64,000 bases of DNA from Bacteroides bouchesdurhonensis (GTDB taxonomy: Bacteria; Bacteroidota; Bacteroidia; Bacteroidales; Bacteroidaceae): NCBI RefSeq assembly GCF_900155865.1, contig NZ_LT707006.1, positions 4,633,779 through 4,697,778 on the forward strand, read 5' to 3'. Positions 45,635-54,605 of this stretch are shown here, in pieces; position 1 is the first letter of the stretch; the number at the start of each line of letters is the position of its first letter. The notes under the pieces are model-generated. The model saw nothing but the letters and a program-made list of their open reading frames with translations. It searched no databases and was not told where the DNA came from. Position numbers and translations under genes: made by a program.

Positions 45635-47482
45635 ATGATGGACGCTCATGACACTAATCTACCTTTGAATCAAGGGGAATTAGAAGAAGAAAAGAAAACA
45701 GTCGAGGTTTCTGAAGAAATTACGGAAACTCCGGTTGAGGATTTTACTACCGAAACTCAACCTGAAACAACATCGAAATTCTCCACCAAGGAAGAGATAT
45801 TGAAACGGTTGAAAGAGCTTGCTCAGAATGCAGACATTGCCAATAAGCAAGAAATCGATAATCTGAAACAATCATTCTACAAGTTACATAATGCCGAATT
45901 GGAAGCTGCCAGAAAACAGTTTGTTGATAATGGCGGTACTCTAGAAGATTTCGTTCCTCAAGAAGACCCGGAAGAAAATGAATTCAAGCGACTGATGGGA
46001 GTTATCAAGGAGAAACGAAGCATGCAAGCTGCTGAACTGGAACGTCAGAAAGAAGAGAATCTGCAGGTTAAGCTTTCTATTATTGAAGAGCTGAAAGAAT
46101 TGGTAGAATCAGGAGATGATGCCAATAAGTCATACACAGAATTCAAAAAGCTGCAACAGCAATGGAACGAGACCAAACTGGTGCCACAAGGAAAAGTTAA
46201 TGAATTATGGAAGAATTACCAGTTATATGTAGAGAAGTTCTACGACCTACTGAAACTGAATAACGAATTCCGTGAATATGATTTCAAGAAGAATCTGGAA
46301 ATCAAAACTCATCTTTGCGAAGCAGCTGAAAAGTTAGCCGATGAAGAAGATGTAATTTCTGCTTTCCACCAACTTCAGAAGTTGCACCAAGAATTCCGTG
46401 ATACGGGTCCTGTAGCCAAAGAACTGAGAGACGAAATCTGGAACCGATTCAAAGCTGCCTCTACAGCCGTAAATCGCCGTCATCAACAACATTTCGAGTC
46501 ATTGAAAGAAGCTGAGCAACATAATCTGGATCAAAAGACTGTAATCTGTGAGATTGTTGAAGCAATCGAATACGATGAACTGAAAACATTCTCCGCTTGG
46601 GAAAACAAGACTCAGGAGGTAATCGCTTTACAAAACAAATGGAAAACCATCGGTTTTGCACCGCAAAAGATGAATGTGAAGATCTTCGAACGTTTCCGCC
46701 ATGCTTGCGACGACTTCTTCAAAAAGAAAGGAGATTTTTTCAAGAGCTTGAAAGAAGGCATGAACGAGAATCTTGAAAAGAAGAAAGCACTTTGTGAAAA
46801 AGCTGAAGCTTTGAAAGATAGTACCAATTGGAAAGATACAGCAGATGCTTTGACCAAACTTCAGAAAGAATGGAAGACCATCGGACCGGTAGCCAAGAAA
46901 TATTCGGATGCTATTTGGAAGCGTTTTATCTCTGCTTGTGACTATTTCTTTGAACAAAAGAATAAAGCTACTTCTTCACAACGTACCGTCGAAATAGAGA
47001 ACATGGAAAAAAAGAAAGCACTAATTGAAAAGCTTTCTTCCATTGACGAAAATATGGAGATGAACGAAGCCAGCACTTTAGTACGTGAACTGATGAAAGA
47101 ATGGAATACGATCGGACATGTTCCATTCAAAGAAAAAGATAAGTTGTACAAGCAATATCATGGATTGATTGACCAACTATTCGATCGCTTCAATATCAGT
47201 GCATCAAACAAGAAGTTAAGCAATTTCCGTTCAAATATTAATAATATCCAAGAAAATGGTCCACAATCTCTCTATAGAGAACGTGAAAGACTTACACGTA
47301 CTTATGAGAACATGAAAAATGAGCTCCAAACTTATGAGAATAACTTGGGATTCTTAACTTCTACTTCAAAGAAAGGTAGTAGCTTATTAACAGAGCTCAA
47401 CCGTAAAGTAGATAAGTTAAAAGCTGACTTAGAACTGGTTTTGCAAAAGATTAAAGTTATTGACGAGTCACTAAAAGAGTGA
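45635..47482 (+). CDS. DUF349 repeat protein
   Basis: A 615-aa, highly charged, predicted all-helical cytosolic protein. After a low-complexity acidic head (about 1-50) it consists of five or six DUF349 repeats of about 75 residues, each with a core like FKKLQQQWNETKLVPQGK...LWKNYQLYVEKFYD, ending in a coiled coil (LNRKVDKLKADLELVLQK). The family is common in Bacteroidetes and its molecular role is not established. Met2 (45638) is an alternative start. A strong terminator follows. Confidence 0.88.
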   Translation: MMDAHDTNLPLNQGELEEEKKTVEVSEEITETPVEDFTTETQPETTSKFSTKEEILKRLKELAQNADIANKQEIDNLKQSFYKLHNAELEAARKQFVDNGGTLEDFVPQEDPEENEFKRLMGVIKEKRSMQAAELERQKEENLQVKLSIIEELKELVESGDDANKSYTEFKKLQQQWNETKLVPQGKVNELWKNYQLYVEKFYDLLKLNNEFREYDFKKNLEIKTHLCEAAEKLADEEDVISAFHQLQKLHQEFRDTGPVAKELRDEIWNRFKAASTAVNRRHQQHFESLKEAEQHNLDQKTVICEIVEAIEYDELKTFSAWENKTQEVIALQNKWKTIGFAPQKMNVKIFERFRHACDDFFKKKGDFFKSLKEGMNENLEKKKALCEKAEALKDSTNWKDTADALTKLQKEWKTIGPVAKKYSDAIWKRFISACDYFFEQKNKATSSQRTVEIENMEKKKALIEKLSSIDENMEMNEASTLVRELMKEWNTIGHVPFKEKDKLYKQYHGLIDQLFDRFNISASNKKLSNFRSNINNIQENGPQSLYRERERLTRTYENMKNELQTYENNLGFLTSTSKKGSSLLTELNRKVDKLKADLELVLQKIKVIDESLKE

Positions 47483-47518
47483 TTATAATCCTTTTATAAG
47501 ATAAAAATAAAAACACTG

Positions 47519-47560
47519 ACAGGTTTGATTGCCCCAAAAACAATCAAACCTGTTTTATTT
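47519..47560 (+). terminator. Rho-independent terminator of the DUF349 gene
   Basis: A 13-bp perfect stem ACAGGTTTGATTG / CAATCAAACCTGT followed by TTTTATTT. Confidence 0.92.
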
Positions 47561-47730
47561 ATCTCCCATATCAAAGAATAATATTAAAAAATTGATTTGA
47601 AGTTTACTGTATTCATTAAAAACAACTTGAAAAGATATCTCCTCCTAACGACTAAGATTTCTTATTATACACCAGCAACTCTATCTTATAAGATTCAAGA
47701 CCAAAGCGTGAAGTGAGGTAGAGAAAATAA

Positions 47731-47759
47731 AAACCTACTAAAAGACTTTTAGCAGGTTT
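47731..47759 (-). terminator. Terminator of tRNA-Gln
   Basis: Stem AAACCTxCTAAAAG / CTTTTAGxAGGTTT (one mismatch), T-run on the minus strand, about 25 bases past the tRNA 3' end. Confidence 0.8.
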
Positions 47760-47783
47760 CAATTTTAAAATATATTTTATCTG

Positions 47784-47854
47784 TTGGGCTACCAAGATTC
47801 GAACTTGGAATGACAGGACCAGAATCTGTAGTGTTACCATTACACCATAGCCCA
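47784..47854 (-). tRNA. tRNA-Gln (anticodon CTG)
   Basis: On the minus strand the 71-nt sequence folds as a cloverleaf: acceptor TGGGCTA / TAGCCCA, D-stem GTGT / ACAC, anticodon loop TTCTGGT giving CTG, and T-arm CCAAG-TTCGAAT-CTTGG. The CCA end is not encoded. As read, the loop-closing pair of the anticodon stem is A-C. It has its own promoter and terminator. Confidence 0.9.
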
Positions 47855-47874
47855 ATATTTCTATTTTTCGGGTG

Positions 47875-47904
47875 CAAAGATACAAAGTTTTCGTGAACTT
47901 CAAA
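47875..47904 (-). promoter_or_regulatory. Promoter of tRNA-Gln
   Basis: Minus strand TTTG (47901-47904) and TATCTTTG (47875-47882) are separated by 18 bases, the best match to the full Bacteroides TTTG/TAnnTTTG promoter in this window. It lies about 20 bases before the tRNA. Confidence 0.75.
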
Positions 47905-48018
47905 CAATTCCAATATTTTTTTTGCAAAAAAACTTCAAATTATCATTCTAAACAGAAGATACTACACTAAAAAACACAAAAATTATGTCATAACTTTCTT
48001 GTATCCAATAAATCAGCG

Positions 48019-48026
48019 TATATTTG
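48019..48026 (+). promoter_or_regulatory. Candidate -7 element of rsfS-ftsH-cdsA
   Basis: TATATTTG matches TAnnTTTG, about 93 bases before the rsfS start. Confidence 0.5.
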
Positions 48027-48118
48027 TCAAAGATATCACGTTTATAAACTGAAACAAAGGGGAAGCCTATGTTGTTATAAACCCAAAGAGAACATGAATT
48101 ATTAATTTCAATTTAAGA

Positions 48119-48478
48119 ATGAACGAGACAAAGATATTAATTGAAAAAATAAAAGAGGGAATTCAAGAAAAGAAAGGTAAAAATATTATTATTGCCGATT
48201 TAACTAATATAGAAGATACTATCTGTAAATACTTCGTTATTTGTCAGGGAAACTCCCCAAGCCAAGTAACTGCCATCGTAGATTCAGTTAAAGAATTTGC
48301 ACATAAAGGTGCAAACAGCAAACCTTATGCTGTTGATGGTCTACGTAATGCAGAATGGGTGGCTATGGATTATGCAGATGTATTAGTACATGTATTTCTA
48401 CCCGAGACCAGAGCTTTTTACAATCTTGAACATCTCTGGGCTGATGCCAAACTTACCCAAATTCCCGATCTTGACTAA
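48119..48478 (+). CDS. rsfS: Ribosomal silencing factor RsfS
   Basis: A 119-aa DUF143 protein that binds ribosomal protein L14 on the 50S subunit and blocks subunit joining under nutrient limitation. Typical features: IIADLTNIEDTICKYFVICQGNS, VDGLRNAEWVAMDYADVLVHVF and a C-terminal LEHLWADA. It is the first gene of an operon with ftsH (9-base gap) and cdsA. Confidence 0.95.
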   Translation: MNETKILIEKIKEGIQEKKGKNIIIADLTNIEDTICKYFVICQGNSPSQVTAIVDSVKEFAHKGANSKPYAVDGLRNAEWVAMDYADVLVHVFLPETRAFYNLEHLWADAKLTQIPDLD

Positions 48479-48487
48479 TTTACAATT

Positions 48488-50539
48488 ATGGATAATAACA
48501 ACGCTAATAATAACAAACCTAATAATAAGGTTAATATGCCCAAGTTCAATTTGAACTGGATGTATATGTTTATTGCTCTTATGCTTCTTGGACTCTATTG
48601 GAGTAGTAACTATCAAAGTAATGGTAGCAAAGCCGTTCCCTATAGCGAGTTTGAAAAGTATGTAAGAAGTGGATATATTGGAAAAGTCATAGGTAATGAT
48701 GACAGGACGATCGAAGCTTATATTAAATCCGATGCAGTAGGTGCTGTATTCGGAGCAGACTCCAGCAAAATTGGAAAAAATCCAATAATAACCACTAATG
48801 GTCCGTCCAACGATGAGTTAAATCAGTTTCTAAAAAAAGAACAAGAGGCTGGAAACTTTGACGGAACATTCGATTATCCGACAAAATCAGATCTGTTTCC
48901 TACTATTTTGACCAGTATACTGCCACTTGTATTATTAGTCGCTTTGTGGATATTCTTCATGCGTCGTATGAGTGGTGCTGGTAGTGGTGGTGCCGGTGGT
49001 GTATTCAATGTAGGGAAATCAAAAGCACAGCTCTTTGAAAAAGGAAGTTCCATAAAGATTACATTCAAAGATGTAGCAGGTCTAGCAGAAGCCAAACAAG
49101 AAGTTGAGGAAATAGTTGAATTCTTGAAAGAGCCTCAGAAATATACAGATTTGGGAGGTAAAATTCCTAAAGGTGCTTTACTTGTAGGCCCTCCGGGAAC
49201 AGGTAAGACATTGCTTGCCAAGGCTGTTGCCGGTGAGGCAAATGTACCTTTCTTTTCCCTTGCAGGTTCCGATTTTGTAGAAATGTTTGTAGGTGTAGGT
49301 GCTTCTCGTGTACGTGACCTTTTCAAACAGGCAAAAGAAAAGGCTCCTTGTATTGTCTTTATTGATGAGATCGATGCAGTTGGACGTGCTCGTGGTAAAA
49401 ACCCTGCTATGGGAGGGAATGATGAACGCGAGAACACGTTGAATCAACTTCTGACAGAGATGGACGGTTTCGGCTCTAACAGTGGTGTGATCATTCTGGC
49501 CGCTACCAATCGTGTAGATGTACTGGATAAAGCATTACTCCGTGCCGGACGTTTCGACCGCCAGATACATGTGGACTTGCCAGACTTGAATGAACGAAAA
49601 GAAGTCTTCGGTGTACATTTGCGTCCTATCAAAATAGACGATACTGTTGATGTTGATTTACTGGCACGTCAAACTCCGGGGTTCTCCGGTGCAGATATTG
49701 CAAATGTTTGCAATGAAGCCGCATTGATCGCTGCCCGTCATGGTAAGAAATTCGTAGGAAAACAAGACTTCTTGGATGCCGTAGACCGTATCATCGGTGG
49801 TTTGGAAAAGAAAACCAAGATTACTACCGAAGCAGAGCGTCGTTCCATTGCTTTGCATGAAGCGGGTCACGCATCTATTTCGTGGTTACTAGAATACGCC
49901 AACCCATTGATAAAAGTCACCATTGTTCCTCGTGGACGTGCATTAGGTGCCGCTTGGTATTTACCGGAGGAACGCCAGATCACAACTAAAGAACAAATGT
50001 TGGACGAAATGTGTGCAACCTTAGGAGGTCGTGCTGCCGAAGATTTATTTATCGGCCGTATTTCCACAGGTGCTATGAATGACCTGGAAAGGGTGACTAA
50101 ACAGGCATATGGTATGATTGCTTATCTGGGAATGAGTGAGAAGTTGCCTAATTTGTGTTATTACAATAACGACGAATATTCTTTTAACCGCCCTTATAGC
50201 GAAAAAACAGCAGAGTTAATTGACGAAGAGGTTAAAAAGATGGTTAATGAGCAATATGAACGTGCTAAAAAAATTCTATCGGAACACAAAGAAGGTCATA
50301 ACGAATTAGCTCAGCTGTTAATTGACAAAGAAGTGATTTTCGCTGAAGATGTTGAACGCATCTTTGGTAAACGTCCATGGGCTTCCCGCTCTGAAGAAAT
50401 TATGGCAGCTAAAGAAAGCCAGGCAGCAGCCGAAGCTGAAAGAAAGCTAGCCAAAGAAGTGGAGAAAGAAGAAAAAGGAATAAAAGAAGAAGAAGCTGAA
50501 AATACTGCAGAAGAAAAAAAGGCTGAATCTAATAATTAA
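48488..50539 (+). CDS. ftsH: ATP-dependent zinc metalloprotease FtsH
   Basis: Membrane-anchored AAA+ protease of 683 aa degrading misfolded membrane proteins and regulatory substrates. An Asn-rich N-terminus precedes transmembrane helix 1 (about 20-38); helix 2 is near 138-158. The AAA module has Walker A GPPGTGKT (234-241), Walker B IVFIDEIDAVGRARG and the FVGVGASRVRD pore loop region. Peptidase motif HEAGH is at 457-461. The C-terminus is a charged Glu/Lys/Ala-rich tail. Confidence 0.98.
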   Translation: MDNNNANNNKPNNKVNMPKFNLNWMYMFIALMLLGLYWSSNYQSNGSKAVPYSEFEKYVRSGYIGKVIGNDDRTIEAYIKSDAVGAVFGADSSKIGKNPIITTNGPSNDELNQFLKKEQEAGNFDGTFDYPTKSDLFPTILTSILPLVLLVALWIFFMRRMSGAGSGGAGGVFNVGKSKAQLFEKGSSIKITFKDVAGLAEAKQEVEEIVEFLKEPQKYTDLGGKIPKGALLVGPPGTGKTLLAKAVAGEANVPFFSLAGSDFVEMFVGVGASRVRDLFKQAKEKAPCIVFIDEIDAVGRARGKNPAMGGNDERENTLNQLLTEMDGFGSNSGVIILAATNRVDVLDKALLRAGRFDRQIHVDLPDLNERKEVFGVHLRPIKIDDTVDVDLLARQTPGFSGADIANVCNEAALIAARHGKKFVGKQDFLDAVDRIIGGLEKKTKITTEAERRSIALHEAGHASISWLLEYANPLIKVTIVPRGRALGAAWYLPEERQITTKEQMLDEMCATLGGRAAEDLFIGRISTGAMNDLERVTKQAYGMIAYLGMSEKLPNLCYYNNDEYSFNRPYSEKTAELIDEEVKKMVNEQYERAKKILSEHKEGHNELAQLLIDKEVIFAEDVERIFGKRPWASRSEEIMAAKESQAAAEAERKLAKEVEKEEKGIKEEEAENTAEEKKAESNN

Positions 50540-50553
50540 TAACACGAAAGACA

Positions 50554-51396
50554 TTGAATAGTAATTTTATAAAACGAGCCATTACCGGAATTCTTTTTGT
50601 AGCTATTCTGGTAGGATGTATCCTTTCGGGAACATTAAGTTTTGGGATTTTATTTGTTATGATCAGTTCATTGACTATTTTTGAATATGGACAACTGATA
50701 AACAACCGTGCAGAAGGAGCCAATGTTAATAAGTTCATCATCATGTTAGGAGGAACTTATCTTTTTCTTGCAATCATGTCATTCTGTATCGATGCAGCCG
50801 ATTCAAAGATCTTCATTCCATATATAGTACTACTACTCTACCTGATGATTAGTGAGCTATATCTGAAAAAGGAAAATCCATTACTTAACTGGGCATATTC
50901 TATGCTTAGCCAGCTATACATCGGTTTGCCTTTTGCCCTACTGAACGTTTTGGCATTCCACACAGATCCTGAATATAGCAGTGTAAGTTACAACCCGATA
51001 TTGCCATTATCGGTTTTTATTTTTCTTTGGTTGAGTGATACCGGAGCTTACTGTATCGGTTCATTAATCGGGAAACATCGACTTTTTGAACGTATTTCAC
51101 CGAAAAAATCATGGGAAGGTTCAATAGGAGGTGGAGTAGTTGCTATTGGAGCCTCTTTTATACTTGCACACTACTTTCCATTTTTATCTATGTGGGAATG
51201 GGCAGGTTTGGCATTGACTGTTGTTATATTTGGAACTTGGGGAGACTTAACTGAATCGTTACTGAAACGTCAGCTTCATGTAAAAGATTCCGGTACAATT
51301 CTTCCCGGTCATGGAGGGTTGCTTGATCGTTTTGACAGTTCTTTAATGGCAATTCCCGCAGCGGTCGTTTATCTATATTTGCTAACTTTGCTTTAA
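50554..51396 (+). CDS. cdsA: Phosphatidate cytidylyltransferase
   Basis: Inner-membrane enzyme of 280 aa making CDP-diacylglycerol from phosphatidate and CTP, the branch point for phospholipids. About seven helices and the C-terminal CdsA signature are present (SDTGAYCIGSLIGKH, SPKKSWEGSIGG, then KDSGTILPGHGGLLDRFDS). The start appears to be TTG at 50554, giving an N-terminus NSNFIKRAITGILF that fits the family; no upstream ATG is in frame. It follows ftsH by 14 bases. Confidence 0.93.
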   Translation: MNSNFIKRAITGILFVAILVGCILSGTLSFGILFVMISSLTIFEYGQLINNRAEGANVNKFIIMLGGTYLFLAIMSFCIDAADSKIFIPYIVLLLYLMISELYLKKENPLLNWAYSMLSQLYIGLPFALLNVLAFHTDPEYSSVSYNPILPLSVFIFLWLSDTGAYCIGSLIGKHRLFERISPKKSWEGSIGGGVVAIGASFILAHYFPFLSMWEWAGLALTVVIFGTWGDLTESLLKRQLHVKDSGTILPGHGGLLDRFDSSLMAIPAAVVYLYLLTLL

Positions 51397-51420
51397 TTTA
51401 TTCGAGATAAGACCACAAAA

Positions 51421-51462
51421 GAAAAGACCGGAAGTTATTCCAATCAGAAAACTCCCGGTCTT
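51421..51462. terminator. Bidirectional terminator between cdsA and the NigD-like gene
   Basis: AAAAGACCGG / CCGGTCTTTT stem with A- and T-runs on both sides, placed between two convergent genes. Confidence 0.85.
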
Positions 51463-51488
51463 TTACACACTAACACATCAAAACATCA

Positions 51489-52259
51489 CTATTGTAACAT
51501 AGAAGAAACAGTATGTACTTCTTTCGATTTATCGGGCACGCCTACTGGATGTTCAAAGTCAAGAACTACCATTACACCTTCTCCATTCTCCTTTGAATTT
51601 ATCTTAACCTTAAAACCTTTCATTTCAGGTTCCGCATTTTCGTCCTCTTCAGTAGGATAAAACTCTTCCAGATTATAAGACACTCGTCCCCAGCCCCAAT
51701 CATTTGTCACATCATCATAAGTGTTATAACGTAGTTCCAAATGCACGTAGCCATCTTCATCCACACTTTGAGTTTCGGGTGCTTCTATCTTATTCTGAAC
51801 TAAACTAATACGATGTTTTTTAGAAAAAGGCACATTCTGACTGAAAATAATATTCAGGAACTTTCCTCCAAGCCACATATCTCCTTGATAAATCAAAATA
51901 GGATCATTACCGAATTCTTCCTCATTCTCTGCGGTCATCTCCTCCACTTCTTTAGTCAGCACTTCATTAATGCCTTTCATCTGTACTTGTACTCCGTCCT
52001 TAGTGTCAGCTAAAGGATTAAAAATTGCAACTACACGTTTTCCATCCACTGGCCGATACCAAGGAATTGCAGAGGTAACCGGATCAATAATTCCCCAACG
52101 GTCACCTTCTAAATAAAAACCGCCACCGCCTGTGGCATGAACTGTTGCCCAATCCCAACTAAAATCACCGATAGAATAATAATCATCATCATCACACGAT
52201 TGCAGCATAGGCACTAATGCCAGCAGCAACAAGCCTAAAATCCAATTAAATTTTTTCAT
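51489..52259 (-). CDS. NigD-like lipoprotein
   Basis: A 256-aa lipoprotein with signal peptide and lipobox LQSC (Cys22) followed by DDDDYYSIGDFSWDW. The very acidic run after Cys and the YSIGD...WATV pattern are those of the Bacteroides NigD-like family, whose precise role is unknown. The second half is beta-rich. It is a single gene, isolated by terminators on both sides. Confidence 0.82.
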   Translation of the reverse strand: MKKFNWILGLLLLALVPMLQSCDDDDYYSIGDFSWDWATVHATGGGGFYLEGDRWGIIDPVTSAIPWYRPVDGKRVVAIFNPLADTKDGVQVQMKGINEVLTKEVEEMTAENEEEFGNDPILIYQGDMWLGGKFLNIIFSQNVPFSKKHRISLVQNKIEAPETQSVDEDGYVHLELRYNTYDDVTNDWGWGRVSYNLEEFYPTEEDENAEPEMKGFKVKINSKENGEGVMVVLDFEHPVGVPDKSKEVHTVSSMLQ

Positions 52260-52291
52260 ATTAGTTCTTTTCTTAGTTAATCTTTTGTTTT

Positions 52292-52329
52292 ATAAATAAA
52301 AAAGCCGGGCAATTACTGCACCGGCTTTA
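52292..52329 (-). terminator. Rho-independent terminator of surE-lpxB
   Basis: AAAGCCGG / CCGGCTTT stem followed by T-rich sequence on the minus strand, about 20 bases past the lpxB stop. Confidence 0.88.
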
Positions 52330-52350
52330 CGTTTATTCAGAAAAAGAAAG

Positions 52351-53487
52351 TTATTTTTTCAAAATCTTCAGCATTTCATGCGCTGCTTGTTTAGGAGCTC
52401 CTGCAGGACCTAGCCGTTCTGCCACGTATGTATATCCCGCAAGCATAGTTCTCCTATATTCTGAATCTTCAAGAATGTTCTTTAATTCCTGCTGCATATT
52501 TCCAACTGTCATCGTATCAGCCACCAACTCTTTCACAACCTCTCGGTCTGCAATCAAATTGACTAATGAAATATATTTCACTTTCAATATATGACGACGT
52601 AGGAATGAGATTACCTTTCCTATAGGGGTGTGATAACAAACCACTTGAGGAACACGAAACAATGCAGTTTCAAGTGTTGCGGTTCCGGAAGTAACTAATG
52701 CAACTTCCGCATGCTGTAAAAGACGATAGGTTTGTTCAAAAACAATCTTTACTTTCGCTTGTCCTATATATTGTTTATAATATTCCGGTGAAATACTTGG
52801 TGCACCCGCCAAAACAATCTGATAATTTGGGAAAGCAGAAACAGCTTTCAACATATCCGGTAAGTTATCCTTAATTTCCTGCTTTCTGCTGCCTGCCAAC
52901 AAAGCAATAATAGGTTTATCCTCCAAGTTATTATCGGTAATAAACTCCTGAAAGTTTTTAGGATTAGCTTCCTGATATGCAGTCACCTCATCCATTGTAG
53001 GATTTCCTACATAATGAATTGGGTATTGGTGTTTATCCTCAAAAAACTCCACTTCAAAGGGAAGTATGGAAAAGAGTTCATCCACATCTCTCTTAATATT
53101 CTTAATACGGTATTCCTTCCAAGCCCAGATTTTCGGAGAAATAAAATAATAAACCGGAATCCGTGTTTGCGCATGAACGAACTTGGCAATATTGAGATTA
53201 AATCCCGGATAGTCTACCAATATCACTACATCCGGATTCCAAGCCACAATATCCTCCTTACAACGTTTCATATTTGCAAAAATAGTACGCAAATGAAGTA
53301 ACACTGGAATAAATCCCATGTATGCCAATTCTTTATAGTGCTTCACCATAGTCCCTCCGACAGCAGCCATCAGGTCTCCTCCGAAAAAACGAAAGTCAAC
53401 CTGCGGATCTTCTGTTTTCAAAGCAGACATCAAATGCGAAGCATGTAAGTCACCAGAAGCTTCACCAACAATCAGATAATATTTCAT
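52351..53487 (-). CDS. lpxB: Lipid-A-disaccharide synthase
   Basis: Peripheral membrane glycosyltransferase (GT19) of 378 aa that joins UDP-2,3-diacylglucosamine and lipid X to the lipid A disaccharide. It has the N-terminal MKYYLIVGEASGDLHASH, then VVILVDYPGFNLNIAK, YYFISPKIWAWKEYR, LLAGSRKQEI and SGTATLETALF. The open frame extends to 53535, but the Met at 53487 is the family start. It follows surE on the same strand after 108 bases. Confidence 0.96.
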   Translation of the reverse strand: MKYYLIVGEASGDLHASHLMSALKTEDPQVDFRFFGGDLMAAVGGTMVKHYKELAYMGFIPVLLHLRTIFANMKRCKEDIVAWNPDVVILVDYPGFNLNIAKFVHAQTRIPVYYFISPKIWAWKEYRIKNIKRDVDELFSILPFEVEFFEDKHQYPIHYVGNPTMDEVTAYQEANPKNFQEFITDNNLEDKPIIALLAGSRKQEIKDNLPDMLKAVSAFPNYQIVLAGAPSISPEYYKQYIGQAKVKIVFEQTYRLLQHAEVALVTSGTATLETALFRVPQVVCYHTPIGKVISFLRRHILKVKYISLVNLIADREVVKELVADTMTVGNMQQELKNILEDSEYRRTMLAGYTYVAERLGPAGAPKQAAHEMLKILKK

Positions 53488-53595
53488 GGAACAATTAATT
53501 AATAAATTGAAGAACGAACAGTGAAAAACAAACAATGACGAATGAAGAATTGACTATACAGTAGACAATGCAGCCCATTCTTCATTCATTTTTTG

Positions 53596-54375
53596 TTATT
53601 CTTCATTTTCCTCTATCCATTGATTTAGCTCATCGATAAAATCATAAGCAGTTAAATCAACCTTAGTTGGAGTAATAGCAACATATCCGTTCGCCAATGC
53701 CCAGTGATCATTTTTCTCATTTTCCGGTTCATGATCGACAAATTCACCTGTCAACCAAAAATAATTTCGATCGTTTTGACGTGGACACACCTCCCACTCA
53801 TTCGTCCAACATCCTTTTGCTTGTTCGCATACCTTTATACCTTTGATATCAGGAGTATCCGGGAAATTTACATTCAGACAAGTCAAAGGAGGCAAACCTT
53901 TTTCCAATACCATTGCTGCTATTTTACGTATATATGGACCGGCCGCTTCAAAATCAGCACCCATATCGTGATTACATAAAGAGAAGCCTATAGATGGAAC
54001 ACCCTTCAGGCAACCTTCAATCACAACTCCCATCGTACCGGAATAATGCACATTTGTAGCAGAATTATCGCCATGATTAATACCGCCAACCACTAAATCA
54101 GGCTTACGGTCAAGCACCGTATTCCATGCAAGTTTAATGCAATCGGTCGGTGTTCCTGAACATTTATATACTGTCACTCCTACCTCCTGCTTAACCAATT
54201 TATAATGCACAGGCTGTGTCACAGTTAATGCACTGGCACTACCGGAACGTGGAGCATCAGGTGCCATTACTACAATTTCTCCCAATGTTCGAAGAAACTT
54301 AACCAATTCACTAATACCCTTAGCCATGATACCATCATCATTCGACACAAGTATCAGCGGTCGTTTATTTTCCAT
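53596..54375 (-). CDS. surE: 5'/3'-nucleotidase SurE
   Basis: Metal-dependent nucleoside monophosphate phosphatase of 259 aa. The N-terminal ILVSNDDGIMAKG supplies metal ligands Asn12, Asp13 and Asp14 region, with APDAPRSGSASALT, SGTPTDCI and VVGGINHGDNSATNVHYSGTMG following. It is the first gene of a surE-lpxB unit. An ISAs1-type element is inserted 82 bases upstream of its start, but a -7 element remains between them. Confidence 0.95.
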   Translation of the reverse strand: MENKRPLILVSNDDGIMAKGISELVKFLRTLGEIVVMAPDAPRSGSASALTVTQPVHYKLVKQEVGVTVYKCSGTPTDCIKLAWNTVLDRKPDLVVGGINHGDNSATNVHYSGTMGVVIEGCLKGVPSIGFSLCNHDMGADFEAAGPYIRKIAAMVLEKGLPPLTCLNVNFPDTPDIKGIKVCEQAKGCWTNEWEVCPRQNDRNYFWLTGEFVDHEPENEKNDHWALANGYVAITPTKVDLTAYDFIDELNQWIEENEE

Positions 54376-54406
54376 ACTTTCAATCCTTTCCTTTTAAATA
54401 TCTGCA

Positions 54407-54414
54407 CAAAAGTA
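54407..54414 (-). promoter_or_regulatory. Candidate -7 element of surE-lpxB
   Basis: Minus strand TACTTTTG, 32 bases before the surE start and 43 bases from the insertion sequence, so this core box survived the insertion. Confidence 0.45.
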
Positions 54415-54447
54415 ACAAAAAGTAGACGGAATACCAACCAGGCAGTT

Positions 54448-54456
54448 ATCAATAAT
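54448..54456. repeat. Left target-site duplication of the insertion sequence
   Basis: ATCAATAAT directly abuts the left terminal repeat and recurs at 55990-55998. Confidence 0.9.
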
Positions 54457-54605
54457 CACGGCTTTTTCATTTAAGAAATATTGTTCATCGCTTGTTGTTG
54501 TAATAAAAATCCTTATATTCGTGCGCAGCGATGCTGAAGCACCGCCTTAGGTGTTTCTTCTTATCGTTCATTTTTATTTTTTTATAGGCGGAATTCAATA
54601 GTGGT

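Larger units (their letters stand above)
47561..48118. other. Intergenic region carrying a tRNA gene
   Basis: Besides the tRNA-Gln gene, its terminator and promoter, and the rsfS promoter, I see nothing else in this AT-rich stretch. Confidence 0.6.
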